Below are positions 61,951 through 64,000 of a DNA stretch of 64,000 nucleotides, in pieces. The translations under genes and the position numbers were made by a program. The DNA is taken from positions 1-64,000 of the forward strand of contig CAIMZI010000079.1 in the NCBI GenBank assembly GCA_903845935.1, in the 5' to 3' direction. Numbering within the stretch: the first letter of the stretch is position 1; each line of letters begins with the position of its first letter. This stretch comes from an uncultured beta proteobacterium. Lineage in GTDB: Bacteria; Pseudomonadota; Gammaproteobacteria; Burkholderiales; Burkholderiaceae_C. Below the pieces are notes generated by a model, which worked only from the letters and a program-made list of their open reading frames with translations, searched no databases and was not told where the DNA came from.

Positions 61951-62220
61951 TCAATCGAGGGTTTCAATGGCCAGGGCATGCACGCCATTGGCCATAAATT
62001 CTTGCAGTGCATCATACACAAGGCGATGACGCGCCACCCGGGCCTTGCCGGTAAATAAAGGTGAAGCAATGCGCACCCGGAAATGCGTTCCATGACCGGC
62101 ATCACCGGCACCGGCATGGCCGGCATGCTGCGCACTTTCGTCCAGCACTTCCAGTATGTGGGGCGCAAGGCTTTGCTGCAACCGCTCTTGCAAGGCCAGC
62201 GCCGTCGGCACGGCGCTCAT
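61951..62220 (-). CDS. BolA family protein
   Basis: [20 protein letters not shown]...[29 protein letters not shown]. Confidence 0.9.
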   Translation of the reverse strand: MSAVPTALALQERLQQSLAPHILEVLDESAQHAGHAGAGDAGHGTHFRVRIASPLFTGKARVARHRLVYDALQEFMANGVHALAIETLD

Positions 62221-62771
62221 TGCGAGGCTCCGTCTTCGGGTGCATCCTGGCCCTTGAGATAGGGGGCAATATAGAAGCCCTGCGCGATCAAGAACGTGAG
62301 CGGGAATACATAACCCCAGACCTTGAAGCTGACCCAGTCCGCCGTGCTGTAGTAAAGAACAACATAGGCGTTGCTGGCGGCCATAAAAAGGGTGTAAAAA
62401 ATCCAAGCGATATTGAGCCTATGCCACACGTTATCGGGCAATTCCAGCTGGGCCGACAGCATCAGTTTGAGGATGTTCTTGCGCATGCCCCACAGCGCAA
62501 CGGCCATCGCAATGGCCATGGCAAGGTACAGCACCGTGGGTTTCCACTTGATGAAGCGTTCGTCATGCAAGACCAGCGTCAAGCCACCAAAGACCAGCAC
62601 CAGACCCAAGGTGATCTTCTGCATGGTTTGCAGCTTCCCGTCCATCCGGTACACCAACAGCATCTGCAGCGCCGTGGCGGCCATTAGCACCGCCGTGCCG
62701 ACGTAGATGTCGTAGAGCTTGAAGGCGCCGAAGAAGAACAGAAAGGGAAGAAAGTCGATAAGTGTTTTCAT
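62217..62771 (-). CDS. yciB: Septation protein A / YciB
   Basis: [37 protein letters not shown]. Confidence 0.92.
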   Translation of the reverse strand: MKTLIDFLPFLFFFGAFKLYDIYVGTAVLMAATALQMLLVYRMDGKLQTMQKITLGLVLVFGGLTLVLHDERFIKWKPTVLYLAMAIAMAVALWGMRKNILKLMLSAQLELPDNVWHRLNIAWIFYTLFMAASNAYVVLYYSTADWVSFKVWGYVFPLTFLIAQGFYIAPYLKGQDAPEDGASQ

Positions 62772-63178
62772 TCAGGCATGAAGTGTAACGAGGCCGAGTT
62801 CATGCAGTAGCGCAGGCCGGTAGGCGCCGGGCCATCTTCAAACACATGGCCCAGGTGCGCACCGCAGTCGGCGCAGTGGACCTCGGTGCGTTTCATCCAC
62901 AGCACGCCGTCCACCTGGGTGGCCACCGCGTCCGCGCTAAGCGGCTGAAAGTAGCTGGGCCAGCCGCTGCCGGACTCGTATTTGGCCTCGGAAGAAAACA
63001 GGGGCTTGTCGCAGCAGATGCAGCGGTAAATGCCCGCGGCCTTGTTACTCTCCAGGCGGCCGGTGTAGGCGCGTTCGGTGGCTTCGCGGCGCGTCACATC
63101 AAAGGCCAGGGCCTCGGCATTTTTGGTCTGGAGCAGGGCTTTCCACTCTTCAGCAGACTTTTCAATTTTGAAGGTCAT
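62768..63178 (-). CDS. msrB: Peptide-methionine (R)-S-oxide reductase MsrB
   Basis: [42 protein letters not shown]. Confidence 0.95.
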   Translation of the reverse strand: MTFKIEKSAEEWKALLQTKNAEALAFDVTRREATERAYTGRLESNKAAGIYRCICCDKPLFSSEAKYESGSGWPSYFQPLSADAVATQVDGVLWMKRTEVHCADCGAHLGHVFEDGPAPTGLRYCMNSASLHFMPE

Positions 63179-63201
63179 GTGTGTCTCGAAAAAAGCGTGT
63201 T

Positions 63202-64000
63202 TCAGGAACTGCAGCTGATCGCTATGCCGCTGGCCCAATCGGGCGGGAAGCCGGCATAGGCTTCGTATTGTGAATGTTCGTCGAAGGGCGACTGCAAAAC
63301 TTTCAGCAAATCCGCTATCACGCTGAAATCTTTTTGCTGCGCCGCGCGAATGGCCAGCTCACCCAGATGGTTGCGCAGCACATATTTGGGGTTGGCCCCC
63401 AGCATGCGCCGTGAGGCCAGGCCGCGTGATTCCGGCGGATGCAGCTGCGCAAAGCGCGCCAGCCAGGCATCGATAGCGGCCCGGTCCAAGAACAAATCGC
63501 GTACCGAGCTATCTGTCGCATCCTGCGCTGCCACCCAGTGGCTAAGGCGGCGCCAGAAGATGGTGAAGTCCACGGCGTCGACCGCCAGCAGGTTGCGAAT
63601 GTCCTGCACCAGCGCGTCGGGTGCCGCTTGTCCGGCAGGCAGGCCGAGCTTGGCGCCAAAGCGCAGGGCCAAGGCCTGCGGAAAGTGGGTCTGGAATCCA
63701 TCGAGTGCGGCAACGGCCTCGTCCTGGTCCTGGATCAGTGGCAGCAGGGCCTGGCCCAGGCAATACAGGTTCCAATAGGCCACCTGTGGCTGTTGGTCAA
63801 AGGCATAGCGCCCCTGGTTGTCGGAATGGTTGCAAATGTGGCCGGGCGCATAGGCGTCCAGAAACTGGAACGGCCCGTAGTCCATGGTCAGACCCAGAAT
63901 GCTCATGTTGTCGGTGTTCATCACGCCGTGGCAAAAGCCCGTTGATTGCCAGTGCGCCACCATCTCGGCGCTGCGCTCGGTCACTGCCGCTAGCAATGCG
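63202..64000 (-). CDS. selO: Protein adenylyltransferase SelO (YdiU), partial, 5' end outside window
   Basis: QSTGFCHGVMNTDNMSILGLTMDYGPFQFLDAYAPGHICNHSD; ends ASGIAISCSS. Confidence 0.93.
   Translation of the reverse strand, partial: ALLAAVTERSAEMVAHWQSTGFCHGVMNTDNMSILGLTMDYGPFQFLDAYAPGHICNHSDNQGRYAFDQQPQVAYWNLYCLGQALLPLIQDQDEAVAALDGFQTHFPQALALRFGAKLGLPAGQAAPDALVQDIRNLLAVDAVDFTIFWRRLSHWVAAQDATDSSVRDLFLDRAAIDAWLARFAQLHPPESRGLASRRMLGANPKYVLRNHLGELAIRAAQQKDFSVIADLLKVLQSPFDEHSQYEAYAGFPPDWASGIAISCSS

Overview
The window reads as a betaproteobacterial chromosome segment, most like Comamonadaceae/Rhodoferax in gene order and protein sequence (inference; no search was run). Positions 1-32 kb are mostly housekeeping: lpdA end, zapE, dinG-type helicase, bamD, rluD, scpB, rluB, ndk, rlmN, pilF-like, rodZ-like, ispG, hisS, yfgM-like, bamB, der, hfq, hflX, hflK, hflC, hisZ, purA, metC-like, tesA-like, ybbA-like, rlmB, prc. 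Positions 32-51.5 kb are accessory and redox themed: a deleted clcB-like pseudogene, an Lgt-like/TlpA fusion, an SQR-like flavoprotein with an unlisted 52-aa companion ORF, a sigma-54 regulator divergent from cydP-cydA-cydB-(49-aa ORF)-cydX-ybgE-like, a truncated hemoglobin, a degenerate HMA/MFP/ABC-exporter cassette, a TlpA-like protein, a cytochrome b, an octaheme cytochrome c, DUF302, DUF3149, rhodanese and a methyltransferase. Positions 51.5-64 kb carry a large patatin-like protein, YbdD/CstA with a LytS/LytTR pair, peptidase U32, PPIase, BolA, YciB, MsrB and SelO (partial). The strongest non-genic signals are: (i) three 16-bp inverted repeats ATACYC-N4-GGGTAT (34448, 49953, 51397) resembling CsoR/CstR-type operators, near the SQR-like, rhodanese and methyltransferase genes; (ii) two tandem TGCC-N6-GGCA dyads about 90-100 bp upstream of a sigma-54-like element between the sigma-54 regulator and the cyd operon; (iii) an ArsR/SmtB-like palindrome (42235) upstream of an exporter cassette with three separate lesions; (iv) LytTR-like ACCGCT repeats upstream of cstA. 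No rRNA, tRNA, CRISPR or intact IS element was recognised.
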